Assembly (NCBI GenBank): GCA_963778895.1
Contig: CAVZVZ010000005.1
Coordinates: 992,001 to 1,056,000, forward strand
Source: CAVZVZ01 sp963778895
GTDB lineage: Bacteria; Actinomycetota; Acidimicrobiia; Acidimicrobiales; Acidimicrobilacustridaceae
Length of the DNA stretch: 64,000 nt
Reading direction: 5' to 3'
The translations under genes were made by a program, and so were the position numbers. The notes below the pieces were generated by a model, which was not told where the DNA came from, did not search any database, and saw only the letters and a list, made by a program, of their open reading frames with translations. Shown piece by piece: positions 38,484-47,409 of this stretch; position 1 is the stretch's first letter, and the number at the start of each line of letters is the position of its first letter.

Positions 38484-39386
38484 CGGCCGTCGCGACGTTC
38501 CTGGGCTCGCGCCACCGACTCGGCCAGATGTCGGAACGCCGGCGCAGGCACGCGACCGAAGTAGAAGGTGTCTTTCCGCGGGGCCCGGTACCGTCGCCCG
38601 CGCAGGGTCACGTAGTCGGCTTGCATCTCTTCGAAATCGAATCGACGCGACGTCGCCGCCCCGCCGTGGAACTGGTGGAACGTGCCTTCACCGAGGAGTA
38701 CCACCAGTCGGGCTCGGCTCACCGCCAATGCTCGGCGGTACAGGTCGTGGTTCACGAGACCGCCACCCGGAAGCGCGAACTGCTCGTCGAGCCCACCCAG
38801 CTCCTGCCACAGCTCCTTGCGCATGAACAACGCGCTGCTCTCGGCAAGCGGTTCGAACCAACCCCAGATCGACGAGCCCGCCAACGTGCTGATCGAGAAC
38901 AGCTCGTACCCGTCGTCCTGCCAAGGCACGCCGGCCAGCAGGTCGTCCTCGGCCGCTTGGTCGTAACCGGTCTCCGCCGCGTCCATGTGGCGGTGCGAAC
39001 CCAAGTGGTAGCCGACGGTCGAGACGATCGGTGTGTCGAACATCGCCGCGGCCGCGTGCCGCCGACGCCAACAGGCCGGGCGAGGCCATGCGGGCGCCGT
39101 CCACGACGAGACCGACGAGGTCCGACTCGGCCATCTGCAGACCGACGTTGGCGGCGTGTGCCGGCGAGGGTGGCGCATCGTCGATGCGAACCAGTCGACC
39201 GCGAACGTCGAACCCGTCGAAGATCGCATCGGTCAACGGTTCGCTCGAGCCGTTGTCGACGACGATCACTTCGATGTCGTCCGTCCGGAGGTTCCTCTGA
39301 TAGGGCGGCACCAGTGTGCAGAGCGTCCGGGGCAGCTCACGGGCCATGTCGTGGGCGACGACCACGACGGTGATCGGGAGCCTCAT
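38480..39386 (-). CDS. Family 2 glycosyltransferase, frameshifted near 39060
   Basis: The first 105 residues (RLPITVVVVAHDMARELPRT, IEVIVVDNGSSEPLTDA, ESDLVGLVVDGARMASPGLL) continue in another frame as AAAAMFDTPIVSTVGYHLGS, GYDQAAEDDLLAGVPWQDDG, ESSALFMRKELWQELGGLDE and LLGEGTFHQFHGGAATSRRF. The GEGTFHQFHGG and GYDQ segments match the GT2 domains of the three megaenzymes in this window, so this looks like a stand-alone relative of that domain. About 300 residues. ATG 39386 lies two bases after the PhyH stop; the convergent sulfotransferase-like gene overlaps its 3' end by four bases. Confidence 0.78.
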
Positions 39387-39388
39387 GG

Positions 39389-40438
39389 TCAGAACAGCAC
39401 AGGAATCTGCGCATCCGGGTAGGCGGACGGAGCGAAGAACCACGACTCGATGGTGTAGCGGTCGCGGGTCATGCCGGCGCTGACGCCGGTGCGATGGAGC
39501 AACAGCTCGTCGAACAACATCGCATCGCCGGCCTCGAACCGGGGGCGGACGATCTCGTGGCTCCCACGCACACGTTCGACGGCTCCCTCACCAACCGACC
39601 AATCGAACAACGCACCGTCGGTGCCCGTTTCCGCGATGGACTCCATGCGGGCCGGAACCACATCGAGGCTCGGCGAATCGTCTCCGCAGGGTGAGAGGGC
39701 GATCCAGACGTTGAGCGTGCGGATGCCCTGACCGAGGAACGCCCCGTCCTGATGCCAGTTCGTACCCGTGGTCGCGGGCACGCGGCGCAGCGTGCATTTC
39801 TTCACCGACAAGGCGGGCGTCTCACCGAGGTAGTCGGCGATGACCCGGTCGAGCCCGATCTCGTGGAATGCCTCGACCATGTCGAACAAGGAACGGGGCG
39901 AGTCGACGGCCCAAACGCTGCCTTGCTCCCAGATCCACTGGCGCCCACCACCCACCGAGTAGCCCGGCATGGGTTTGAACGGCACCCACCACGGCGCCGT
40001 CTCGCTCGTCGGCGCGCCGGCAACGTGGGCCTCGGCCGCGGCCAGGGCCTGGTCGATGTCGCCCGTCAGTTCGGCCACGCGCCCGGGGGACAAGAGCCCC
40101 CGCACGATGAGCGAACCGTGATTCACGATCGCGCTTCGCAGCCTGTCCGCCGACAAGTCCGCCGCCGCGATCTCCGGCAGGCCGGCAGTGGTCGCGAACT
40201 GGTCGTCGGTTGGTACGGGCCAGGTGGGCAGGCCGGGCTCGCGCGCGTGCGCCGCGAACGCGCGATGACGAAGCGCCACCAGCTCTTGCTCGACCTTGGC
40301 GTTGCGTCGGCGCCGGTTCATGCGGGTCAACAGCTCGATGGCCTCGGTGGCGCGGCCCTCGGCCTCGAGTTGGCGGGCCAGCGCAAGGGCATCGACAGGA
40401 CGATCGGGCAAGAGCGATTCATCGTTCGTCGTGCTCAT
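39389..40438 (-). CDS. Phytanoyl-CoA dioxygenase (PhyH)-like protein, copy 1
   Basis: A 349-residue Fe(II)/2-oxoglutarate dioxygenase. Residues 10-80 are a helical segment (ALARQLEAEGRATEAIELL, RRNAKVEQELVALRHRAFAA) conserved in all four paralogues here. The catalytic part has NWHQDGAFLGQGIRTLNVWI (HxD near residue 227), SPSLDVVPARMESIAETGTD, and the distal His with DAMLFDELLLHRTGVS. It ends ESWFFAPSAYPDAQIPVLF. PhyH-type enzymes hydroxylate diverse small molecules, including sugars and lipids. ATG 40438 is chosen because the upstream extension is not conserved. It lies between a GT4-GT2 fusion and a GT2 gene on the same strand. Confidence 0.85.
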   Translation of the reverse strand: MSTTNDESLLPDRPVDALALARQLEAEGRATEAIELLTRMNRRRRNAKVEQELVALRHRAFAAHAREPGLPTWPVPTDDQFATTAGLPEIAAADLSADRLRSAIVNHGSLIVRGLLSPGRVAELTGDIDQALAAAEAHVAGAPTSETAPWWVPFKPMPGYSVGGGRQWIWEQGSVWAVDSPRSLFDMVEAFHEIGLDRVIADYLGETPALSVKKCTLRRVPATTGTNWHQDGAFLGQGIRTLNVWIALSPCGDDSPSLDVVPARMESIAETGTDGALFDWSVGEGAVERVRGSHEIVRPRFEAGDAMLFDELLLHRTGVSAGMTRDRYTIESWFFAPSAYPDAQIPVLF

Positions 40439-40552
40439 CCGAGCCTTCTTCCGATGCGGCCGAGGGTGTCTGCTGTTTGCGCCGGGACATGGGGCCGAAC
40501 CTTGCGCCACACCACCCGGGCCTGCTCCGTACCCCTCGTGCGCAGAAGTCCG

Positions 40553-42346
40553 TCACGCCCGAAGAGCTTCGGGCGCTGCCGCAGTCTTGTCGCGAGTGGA
40601 GAAGTAACGACTCATCCAGTCCGCGGTGGAGCGAGCGATGGCGCGGTTGCGCTCGAAACGAGTCGGGATCACACGACTCCAACCGGGGCGGGTTCTCGTC
40701 ACCGGCCCACTTGTCGAGGAACCGCTGTCGGTTCCGGGCCCACAGGTCCTCCCAATCGTCGAGGCGCGATGCCGAGCCCTTGCCGATGTGATCCACGAGA
40801 ACTCGCTGGTCGTACACGATGTCGAGATCGTTCACCCAGACCTTGAAGCACAGGTCGACGTCCTCGCCGCTCGCGATCTCGTACTCCTCACCCCACGCAC
40901 CCAGCTGCTCGATCACATCGACCCGAGCGAGATAGACGACGGCCGCGGGCGGCGCCGAGAAAGGATCGAGCACCTCGACATCAACGCCCGGTTCGGTGCG
41001 GACCGTCGCCTCGTTCCTGGCCGCGGTGAGCGCGGGCACGACGATGGCAGCACGGGGGAAGGCGCGAGCCGTCTCCAACAGACTTCTCGGCCCACCCCGC
41101 CGGGAAGGATCGTGTCGTTGTTGCAGAAGGCCACATACTCGCCGCGGGCCACCTGCAATCCCTGGTTCATCCCGCGCGAGAAACCCAGGTTCGTCTGGTT
41201 CAGCACCGACTGGTCGGCGGCAGCCTCGGCATAGTGCGCGGCCTCCCACTGCGACCCGTTGTCGACGATCACCAACTCATAGGGCACATCGGTGTGTTGC
41301 CGTACGGACTCGACGAAACCTTGGGTGTAGGCCAGGTTGTCCCACGCCAACACCACGACCGACAGCTCCGGCTCGGCCGGTGGTTCCGGGCGGGGCGGCG
41401 GCGGGGCCGAAATCGCGCCTTGGGCCACGCCTTCCAGGATCTCCTCGAACGCCATGGTGCGACGGTCCCAGTCGAAGTCCTGTTCGACCACGTCGAGCCC
41501 GTTGGCCGCCAACTCCTTCGCCAAGGTCTCGTCGGCCAGCAGGCGCTCGATGGCCGCCGCCATCGCCGATGCATCGCGCGGTGGCACCACCAATGCGGTG
41601 TCACCGTCGCGCGCGTACTCGCGACACCCGCCGTTGTCGGTGGTGACGAGCGGGACACCACACGCCAATGCCTCGAGCCCCGGCTGGCAGAACCCCTCGA
41701 ACCAACTGCCCACGGCGAACACCTGCGCCGCGTCGTACTCCCGCCCGAGGTCGGCCTGCGACAGATCCTTGCCGCCGTAGCTCTCCAGGCGCACCCCGAC
41801 CAAGCGCGCCGCGGCCTCGATGGTGTCCGTGCCCTTCCAGAGGCGCCGCCGGTCACCGCCGCACAACAGCGGAAAGCGCTTCGGTGCACCGTACGGGTGG
41901 AACGTCTCGCGATTCACGCCACCGAGCACCACGACCGGTCGCGTGCCGATCTCGGCGGCAATCTGGTCGGCTGTCCAGTTGCTGTTCGCCAGCTGGAGGT
42001 CGACCGGTGCCCGCAGGCTCTCCCAACTGCCTTCTTTGCCGTACAGGCGGCCGTAGTGCAGGGCGTAGAAGACGCGGCGGCGTGCGCCGGTGAACTTGTC
42101 GAGGAGATGCCAATGCGGCTCGTGATTGAACATCACGATGTCGAGCGGATCGGCGAATCCCGCGGTGAACGGCTTGATCTGTGCGTGGCACGGCATCCAC
42201 GAGCAGAAGAGCTCCTGGTCGTCCGGGAGGTAGAAGGTCACCTGATGGCCGCGCGCGGTCAACCGGTTCGCGAACTCGAGCATGCGACGGATCCCGCCGT
42301 ATCGCCTGAGGTGCGGTTCGATGATGCCGAGACGCAGACCGGACAC
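40553..42346 (-). CDS. GT4-GT2 fused glycosyltransferase, two frameshifts
   Basis: Residues 1-360 form a GT-B family-4 domain (IIEPHLRRYGGIRRMLEFAN, NRETFHPYGAPKRFPLLCGG, WFEGFCQPGLEALACGVPLV). Then comes a family-2 domain starting LSVVVLAWDNLAYTQGFVES with QVARGEYVAFCNNDTILPGG. Breaks near 41100 and 40690 lead into AIVVPALTAARNEATVRT, EEYEIASGEDVDLCFKVWV and a C-terminus RFERNRAIARSTADWMSRYF ending at 40553. Total about 600 residues. The order of domains is opposite to the GT2-GT4 fusion at 29.3 kb. GTG 42346 has TACGCT eight bases upstream. Confidence 0.8.
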
Positions 42347-42354
42347 GGCCGGAG

Positions 42355-42360
42355 AGCGTA
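42355..42360 (-). promoter_or_regulatory. Putative -10 TACGCT for the GT4-GT2 / PhyH / GT2 operon
   Basis: TACGCT lies eight bases before GTG 42346, in the 53-base gap after the acyltransferase stop. The same hexamer drives the acyltransferase. Confidence 0.4.
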
Positions 42361-42399
42361 GTGCCGGCGCCGCGTCGGGCGAGCCGGGACGCGGTGCGG

Positions 42400-43650
42400 T
42401 CAGCTGTCGTCGGGTGCGGCACGGCTCCGTTCGGCCTCGGCCGCGGCGGTGCGTTCGTCGGAACGCCGTTCGAGACGGTCCTTCCACTTCAGCACGGGTC
42501 GTTCGAGCAGGAACCAAGACGCAGCCGTGGCGACCGCGGTGAGGCTCAGCGCCAGGGCGTAACGACCCAGCGGCTGCCAATGCATGACGGTGGTCGACCG
42601 GCTGAGGATCGCGAAGATGGGCAGGTGCCACAAGTACAGGCCATAGGACACGAGGCCGATCGCACACAGGGGCCCGAACCGCAGCATGGCGTTACCGAAC
42701 CAACGGGACTCCAGCGCGGCGAGGATCACGATGGCGAACGCGAAGGCCACCAGTGTGTAGCCGCCGAAATGAAAGAAGGGCACACGTAGGCCGATCGGGT
42801 GCGTGAGGATATACACGAGAAAGATGGTGGAAATCGTCGCGGCGATGGCAAGGCCGCGTTTCGGCACCCTGTGATGAGTCCAGAGAATCGCGAGCAGCGC
42901 GCCGATCAACAAGGCGTCAGCCCGGGCATCGGTGCGGATGTAGAGCCGGAGCGGGGGTGTACCCGCGTTCCAGAGCGATATGCGCAGCAGCACGACGCCC
43001 GCAATGGCGACGAGCAAGATGACCACGATGACGCTCACCCGACGCACAGCCGCAAGCAGCAGTAGCAGTCCCAGCAGCAACACCGGCCATATCAGGTAGA
43101 ACTGCTCTTCCACCGAGAGCGACCACAGGTGGCCCATGTCCGAGTTGATCGCGCCACCGGAGACGGAGCGCCAATTCATGTAATAGAAGATCGCGGCCAA
43201 GTCGGTTTGGCGTTCCAGCGTTCGTGAACCACCCGTGATCAGCACGTAGATACCGTGGGCCAAGAGCACGAGAAGCAGTGCCGGGAGGAGGCGAAGGACG
43301 CGTCGCCGGTAGAAGCGACCGAACCCGATCTTGCTCTTCCGATCGTGCTCACCGATCAGGAGCGAGGTGATGAGGAAGCCGCTCAGAACGAAGAACAGAT
43401 CGACGCCCAGGAACCCGTTCGGCACGTATTGCGTCCGTAAGGGTGTGAGGACCCCCTGGAGGTGGAAGACGACCACGATGAGTACGGCCAGCCCGCGCAC
43501 GCCGTTGAGTTCGGGCACCCGACCGAGTCGCCGGAGTGAGGGCGGCGAGGTCGGGTCAGGGGCCACGGCGCCATCGACCGCATCAGCAGCCCCATCCCCG
43601 TCTCGTTCGTCGACTTGGGCCGACGGCGCTTCTATTGGCGGACCCGGCAC
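42400..43650 (-). CDS. Membrane O-acyltransferase (acyltransferase-3/OafA family)
   Basis: A 416-residue integral membrane acyltransferase that O-acetylates or acylates extracytoplasmic sugars. After a 45-residue acidic tail comes the family opening VPELNGVRGLAVLIVVVFHL with the catalytic His in VFH. FFVLSGFLITSLLI and the RFYRRRVLRLLPAL motif follow, with about ten hydrophobic helices through SYGLYLWHLPIFAI near the end. Nothing suggests an SGNH domain fused to it, though a free SGNH hydrolase is encoded at 48.2 kb. GTG 43650 follows TACGCT by six bases. Confidence 0.9.
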   Translation of the reverse strand: MPGPPIEAPSAQVDERDGDGAADAVDGAVAPDPTSPPSLRRLGRVPELNGVRGLAVLIVVVFHLQGVLTPLRTQYVPNGFLGVDLFFVLSGFLITSLLIGEHDRKSKIGFGRFYRRRVLRLLPALLLVLLAHGIYVLITGGSRTLERQTDLAAIFYYMNWRSVSGGAINSDMGHLWSLSVEEQFYLIWPVLLLGLLLLLAAVRRVSVIVVILLVAIAGVVLLRISLWNAGTPPLRLYIRTDARADALLIGALLAILWTHHRVPKRGLAIAATISTIFLVYILTHPIGLRVPFFHFGGYTLVAFAFAIVILAALESRWFGNAMLRFGPLCAIGLVSYGLYLWHLPIFAILSRSTTVMHWQPLGRYALALSLTAVATAASWFLLERPVLKWKDRLERRSDERTAAAEAERSRAAPDDS

Positions 43651-43656
43651 CCGAGG

Positions 43657-43662
43657 AGCGTA
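43657..43662 (-). promoter_or_regulatory. Putative -10 TACGCT for the leaderless acyltransferase transcript
   Basis: TACGCT is followed by six bases and GTG 43650, between the truncated methyltransferase-like copy and the acyltransferase. Confidence 0.4.
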
Positions 43663-43696
43663 GTTCGGACAACCAGCAGACCACCGGCCGACGCGA

Positions 43697-44036
43697 CTAC
43701 ACCGAACGGAGTCGGAACGTCGAAGGCTCGACCGCGTCGGGTCCTCTTCTGACCTCGAGCCAATACCGGCTGGCCGTCACGCCCGCCACCACTCCTGGTC
43801 GCGACCTCACGGCCTCGACCAGATCCGACACGATCGCCTCGAGGACCTCGCCCTTGATGGCCCGCAGGCGCTGCACCGCCTCGACTCTCTGTTCCTCGAT
43901 GGTGGGGCCATCGGTCGCGTCGGCGCCCGCCAACATGGATTCGAGCACGAAGTGCTCCCAACTCCATCGCTCGATGACGTAGCTGCCGCCGGGAACGATC
44001 AAGGGGAACAACGTCTCGAACAGCCTGACGCCCGTC
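43697..44036 (-). pseudogene. Truncated copy of the 46.1-46.9 kb methyltransferase-like gene
   Basis: The last 110 residues of this frame (RLFETLFPLIVPGGSYVIER, FVLESMLAGADATDGPTIEE, GEVLEAIVSDLVEAVRSRPG) are nearly identical to the C-terminal 40 percent of the gene at 46066-46872. About 100 bases (43893-43993) are identical at nucleotide level. Similarity stops abruptly at 44036, 12 bases from the methyltransferase ATG on the other strand, and no start belongs to it. It is a 5'-deleted duplicate, so no function is expected. Confidence 0.75.
43730..44036. repeat. Direct repeat, left copy (partner 46132-46438)
   Basis: About 307 bases match 46132-46438 in the same orientation with an offset of 2,402 bases. 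The core 43893-43993 is identical and the outer parts differ at scattered bases. The pair brackets the methyltransferase, DUF2304 and GT2 genes. Confidence 0.8.
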
Positions 44037-44047
44037 TCGTTCACAGA

Positions 44048-44818
44048 ATGGATTTCGCGCTGCAGGATCAGCAAAGATCTCGTGTGAACTCGGACGACTT
44101 CGACCAGTTGGCGATGATCCAACGATTGCCGAAGGCGCACGTCGTCGATCGCATCTCGTATCTGGTCGAGCTGGCTGCGGGCCGGCGTGTCATCCACATC
44201 GGGTTCGCGGACGCGGGCTGCCGGATGATGCAGGACGGGGCCGGGACGTGGCTTCACGCTCGTCTCGCTGAGAGCGCGACGTTGCTCGTGGGACTCGACA
44301 TCGACGCCGCCGGTGTGGAATCCGCCCGGGCGGCTGGCTACGACGCGCACCTGGTTGATTGTCGAGATCCCGATGCTGTCGCGGCCCTGGGCCTCGAACC
44401 GGCCGACCTGATCGTGGCCGGCGAGGTGATCGAACACCTCGACGCGCCCGGACCCTTCGTCGATGCCGTGCGCAATCTCGCACGTCCCGGCACCGACCTC
44501 GTGCTGACCACGCCGAACACGAGCGGGCTGGGCAGCACGCTGGCCGCATTGGCGGGCCTCGAGATCAACCATCCGGAGCACGTCGCCGGGTTCACGTGCA
44601 GGACCCTCATGGCACTGCTCGACCGTCATGGATGGTCGAGCGTCGCGGTCCGCACGTATGTCCCGAAGGTCAAGGCCCCCGCCAACCGTTCACGACGTGC
44701 GCGAGCCCTCTACGTCGCCGGGGTCATGGTCGAGCGGTTCGAGCGAGGGGTCGGACGCCTGGGGCGCCCGTACCTCGCGGATGGATTGATCGTCGTCGGC
44801 CGCCTTCGCGAGCCCTGA
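44048..44818 (+). CDS. Class I SAM-dependent methyltransferase
   Basis: A 256-residue methyltransferase with motif I VIHIGFADAGCRMM near residue 45, LLVGLDIDAAGVESARAAGY as motif II, DLIVAGEVIEHLDAPGPFVD (the EVIEHL pattern of UbiG-like enzymes) and LVLTTPNTSGLGSTLAALAG. The motif I glycines are only partly canonical (GFADAG). The acceptor is probably a sugar hydroxyl or carboxylate of the glycan. It starts at ATG 44048 next to the truncated repeat copy and overlaps the convergent DUF2304 gene by 129 bases. Confidence 0.83.
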   Translation: MDFALQDQQRSRVNSDDFDQLAMIQRLPKAHVVDRISYLVELAAGRRVIHIGFADAGCRMMQDGAGTWLHARLAESATLLVGLDIDAAGVESARAAGYDAHLVDCRDPDAVAALGLEPADLIVAGEVIEHLDAPGPFVDAVRNLARPGTDLVLTTPNTSGLGSTLAALAGLEINHPEHVAGFTCRTLMALLDRHGWSSVAVRTYVPKVKAPANRSRRARALYVAGVMVERFERGVGRLGRPYLADGLIVVGRLREP

Positions 44819-45181
44819 GCGTCGCGTCGGAACGTCGTCCAACAGGCGATGGCAGACCTCGCTCAACAGCGCATGTGCTTCCGCGAGCTCCCGCGTGCGG
44901 TCTTCCAATCGCGACAGCTCCCAGGAGAAGTGCAAGGAGAGCACTAGCAGGAAGGTCAGCGCGAGCAGCAGGAACCCCAGGGCCGGCGTGCGGATGCCTA
45001 CCAGGTCGGAAAACGCCTCGAGCAACCCAGGGGCAATGGCCAGTGTCGCGAGCGCGACGCCCAACGACGTCCACAACACGGAATACTTGGCGCGCAAGCG
45101 GTGGCGCCGGACCTGATGCAAAATGAAGAAGAGCGTTGCTCCCGTGACGACGAGCACGAGCACGTGGGCGCGCAGGCTCAT
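44690..45181 (-). CDS. DUF2304 small membrane protein
   Basis: A 163-residue protein with an N-terminal helix (LVLVVTGATLFFILHQV), the conserved loop RHRLRAKYSVLWTSLGV, a second helix, and GFLLLALTFLLVLSLHFSWE followed by a coiled coil (LSRLEDRTRELAEAHALLSE). DUF2304 proteins are regularly encoded beside GT2 polyprenyl-phosphate sugar transferases and are thought to assist lipid-linked sugar handling. The last 43 residues overlap the convergent methyltransferase gene and look less conserved, so an indel near the end is possible. ATG 45181 overlaps the GT2 stop by four bases. Confidence 0.82.
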   Translation of the reverse strand: MSLRAHVLVLVVTGATLFFILHQVRRHRLRAKYSVLWTSLGVALATLAIAPGLLEAFSDLVGIRTPALGFLLLALTFLLVLSLHFSWELSRLEDRTRELAEAHALLSEVCHRLLDDVPTRRSGLAKAADDDQSIREVRAPQASDPSLEPLDHDPGDVEGSRTS

Positions 45182-46011
45182 ACCGCGCCTCGTTCGAGCA
45201 GCGCGTCAGGTTGGGGGCGCGGCTCCGACCCCCGTGATCCGCTCACGCGGTGGCGGCGCGAAGGACGCGAGTAGGACGTGATCAGGACAATGACGAGGCG
45301 GAGGTAGTAGTACGCCAACCGCCAGCCACGAGTCGATGGAGCGCCGCCGATCCGGGCGGAGATGCCGGCCGGGACCTCACACAACGTGAAGCCGCCGTTG
45401 GCAGCGATCACGAGGGCCTCCACCGAGTCCATGTACTCCACAGGGTAGTTCTCCGCGAAGTACGCCAGCATCGGCTGTGAGAAGCCCCTGAACCCGGAAC
45501 TCGTGTCGGTGAGCCGCTGCCCGATCATGCGGTGGACGAGTGCCTCGAGTCCCTTCATGGCAAGGCGACGTGCACGCCCGATTCGATAGGTCGGTGCGCC
45601 ACCAGCGATGAAGCGGCTACCGATCACGAGATCGCCGCCAGCCACTACCCCGTCGAGAAGTCGAACGACCGAACGCGGATCGTGTTGTCCATCGGCGTCG
45701 AACTGCACCGCGGCCTCGTAGCCATTGATCGCTGCATATCGGAAACCGGTCCGTAGCGCGCCGCCGATTCCGAGGTTGAACGGCAGCTCGACCACAGTGA
45801 CGCCTGCGGCGCGCGCGATCTGGGCGGTCGCATCGGTCGAGCCGTCCGAGACGACGAGGACGTCGATGTCGGGAAGCTCGCGACACAACTCAGGCAAGAC
45901 ATGTGCTAACGACGAGGCCTCGTTGTACGCCGGAATGATCACGAGCCGCGTCGACCGAGGGCAAGGAGCCCCGTCGGCGCCCGATTCCCCCCGGTGTTCG
46001 GCTCTGATCAC
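45178..46011 (-). CDS. Family 2 glycosyltransferase, polyprenyl-phosphate sugar transferase type
   Basis: A 277-residue GT2 of the DPM1-like group: LVIIPAYNEASSLAHVLPEL, VLVVSDGSTDATAQIARAAG, FNLGIGGALRTGFRYAAING and the metal-binding QFDADGQHDPRSVVRLL. It continues GSRFIAGGAPTYRIGRARRL and ends in a hydrophobic helix (LAYYYLRLVIVLIT). It probably charges a polyprenyl phosphate with a sugar for export or transfer. The partner DUF2304 gene overlaps its 3' end by four bases. The start is GTG 46011. Confidence 0.88.
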   Translation of the reverse strand: MIRAEHRGESGADGAPCPRSTRLVIIPAYNEASSLAHVLPELCRELPDIDVLVVSDGSTDATAQIARAAGVTVVELPFNLGIGGALRTGFRYAAINGYEAAVQFDADGQHDPRSVVRLLDGVVAGGDLVIGSRFIAGGAPTYRIGRARRLAMKGLEALVHRMIGQRLTDTSSGFRGFSQPMLAYFAENYPVEYMDSVEALVIAANGGFTLCEVPAGISARIGGAPSTRGWRLAYYYLRLVIVLITSYSRPSRRHRVSGSRGSEPRPQPDALLERGAV

Positions 46012-46065
46012 TCGCTGGAGTGTGGCACGCCGACCCCGTCAGGGAAATGTGCTCGGCCTCGGCCG

Positions 46066-46872
46066 CTAGCGCCGCACCGAGGTGCGGGCGTCCGAGGGGT
46101 GGGTCCGCGCGAGCCGGAATGTCGAGGCCTCTGCCGTGGCCGGCCCTCTCCGCACCTCGAGCCAGTACCTGCTGGTGGTCACCCCGGCCACGAACTCGGG
46201 TCGTGACGACGCGGCCTCGACCAGGTCGGGCAGGATCGCCTCGAGGACCTCGCCCTTGGTTGCGCGCACACGCTGCACCGCCTCGGCTCTCTGCTCCTCG
46301 ATGGTGGGGCCATCGGTCGCGTCGGCGCCCGCCAACATGGATTCGAGCACGAAGTGCTCCCAACTCCATCGCTCGATGACGTAGCTGCCGCCGGGGACGA
46401 TCAAGGGGAACAAGGTCTCGAACAGCCTGACGCCCGTGTCACGATCCTCGGACAAGTGGTCGATCACGACCTCGAGTCCGTCCGGGCCGAACTCTTCGGC
46501 GACCAGACGGGTGAGTTGATCAGAGTCGGCTGGCTCGGCGCGGTGAACGCGAAGTCGATCCTCGATGCCTCGATATCGGCTGAACTCGACCAACGACTCG
46601 GGAGCGACGTCGGTGTTCACCACAGCCACCATCTGGGCCGGCGCGCCCACCAGGGCCGTCAGGGCGACGCTTCCGAGATCGCGGCCGGCCACCTGGAGAA
46701 CGCGCTTGAACCGCAGCACGTCGCAAAGGCTGGGGAACCCTTCGATGGCTTCGGCCGGCATCTCGACGGGGAAGAAGCTCGGCGTCGACGGCCCCGCCGG
46801 GAACGAAGACACGAACTCCGTGTTCGCCAGCCGGAACCGAAAGACGCCGGTCGGCGTGAGCATTCGCCTCAT
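46066..46872 (-). CDS. Methyltransferase-like protein of unknown acceptor
   Basis: A 268-residue protein. The C-terminal half has TGVRLFETLFPLIVPGGSYV and IERWSWEHFVLESMLAGADA, resembling the post-motif region of class I methyltransferases (LFPRLRPGGxYVIEDW type). The N-terminal half holds GRDLGSVALTALVGAPAQMV and VVIDHLSEDRDTG but no clear glycine-rich motif I, so SAM binding is doubtful. ATG 46872 overlaps the stop of the gene upstream (ATGA). Its last 307 bases are duplicated at 43.7-44.0 kb. Confidence 0.6.
   Translation of the reverse strand: MRRMLTPTGVFRFRLANTEFVSSFPAGPSTPSFFPVEMPAEAIEGFPSLCDVLRFKRVLQVAGRDLGSVALTALVGAPAQMVAVVNTDVAPESLVEFSRYRGIEDRLRVHRAEPADSDQLTRLVAEEFGPDGLEVVIDHLSEDRDTGVRLFETLFPLIVPGGSYVIERWSWEHFVLESMLAGADATDGPTIEEQRAEAVQRVRATKGEVLEAILPDLVEAASSRPEFVAGVTTSRYWLEVRRGPATAEASTFRLARTHPSDARTSVRR
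46132..46438. repeat. Direct repeat, right copy (partner 43730-44036)
   Basis: The intact source copy of the 2.4-kb-spaced direct repeat, lying inside the methyltransferase-like gene at 46066-46872. See the left copy for details. Confidence 0.8.
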
Positions 46873-47354
46873 CGCACCGCGATGCCGAACGGGTCGGATC
46901 GCAGATCGGCGAGCCGGAGTCGCTCCGACCTGGGCGCGGCCGATCCGCGACGGATGATCACGCCCTCCGGTACGACCGAGACTCTCTCCACCCATTCAGC
47001 CGAGGCGACCGACGCCATCATCAGGTCGAGCACCACCGAGGAGGGCAGCGACCCGTCGACGACATAGGTGCCTTCCGGCGTGAGGCGACCGAAGGCCATC
47101 TCGAAGATCTGCATCGTCGAGCCGACGTCGTCGGTCGCATGGTCGACGAGCACGTCCAAGGGCAGCTCGAGCGCGTCGAGCTCGGAGTCCAACCGCTCTG
47201 GGTGCCGCACGAGGCCGGCCCGATCGTGGAGGCGCACGACCAGCGCGGTGACGTCGTCACCGGGCGGAGCCCATGTCGCGTCCTCCGCGGGGCCGCCGAT
47301 CTCGACGAGACAGTTCGGTTCGAGGTCGCCCAGAAGGGTGGCAAGCAGTTCCAT
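46869..47354 (-). CDS. Small methyltransferase-fold-like protein
   Basis: A 161-residue protein with the start NCLVEIGGPAEDATW, VTALVVRLHDRAGL and then DVLVDHATDDVGSTMQIFEM plus FGRLTPEGTYVVDG. These follow the layout of a class I methyltransferase core, but motif I (LVEIGGPAED) is degenerate and the protein is short. It is coupled to the next methyltransferase-like gene (ATGA overlap), so the two may form a heteromeric enzyme or a split version of one fold. Divergent from the sulfotransferase at 47.4 kb. Confidence 0.55.
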   Translation of the reverse strand: MELLATLLGDLEPNCLVEIGGPAEDATWAPPGDDVTALVVRLHDRAGLVRHPERLDSELDALELPLDVLVDHATDDVGSTMQIFEMAFGRLTPEGTYVVDGSLPSSVVLDLMMASVASAEWVERVSVVPEGVIIRRGSAAPRSERLRLADLRSDPFGIAVR

Positions 47355-47396
47355 AGGCAAACGCGACTGCGTGGAAATCGAGCGCAGGTGCTCGGA

Positions 47397-47402
47397 TAGG
47401 CT
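47397..47402 (+). promoter_or_regulatory. Putative -10 TAGGCT for a leaderless sulfotransferase transcript
   Basis: TAGGCT lies seven bases before GTG 47410, the same hexamer and spacing as at ino1. Confidence 0.5.
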
Positions 47403-47409
47403 AGCTCCC

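Noticed and set aside
43632..46369. Two similar short minus-strand frames (MELGALRARIH... type) at 43.6-44.0 and 45.9-46.4 kb
   Set aside because: They are out-of-frame shadows of the duplicated methyltransferase-like segment, useful only as a sign of the repeat.
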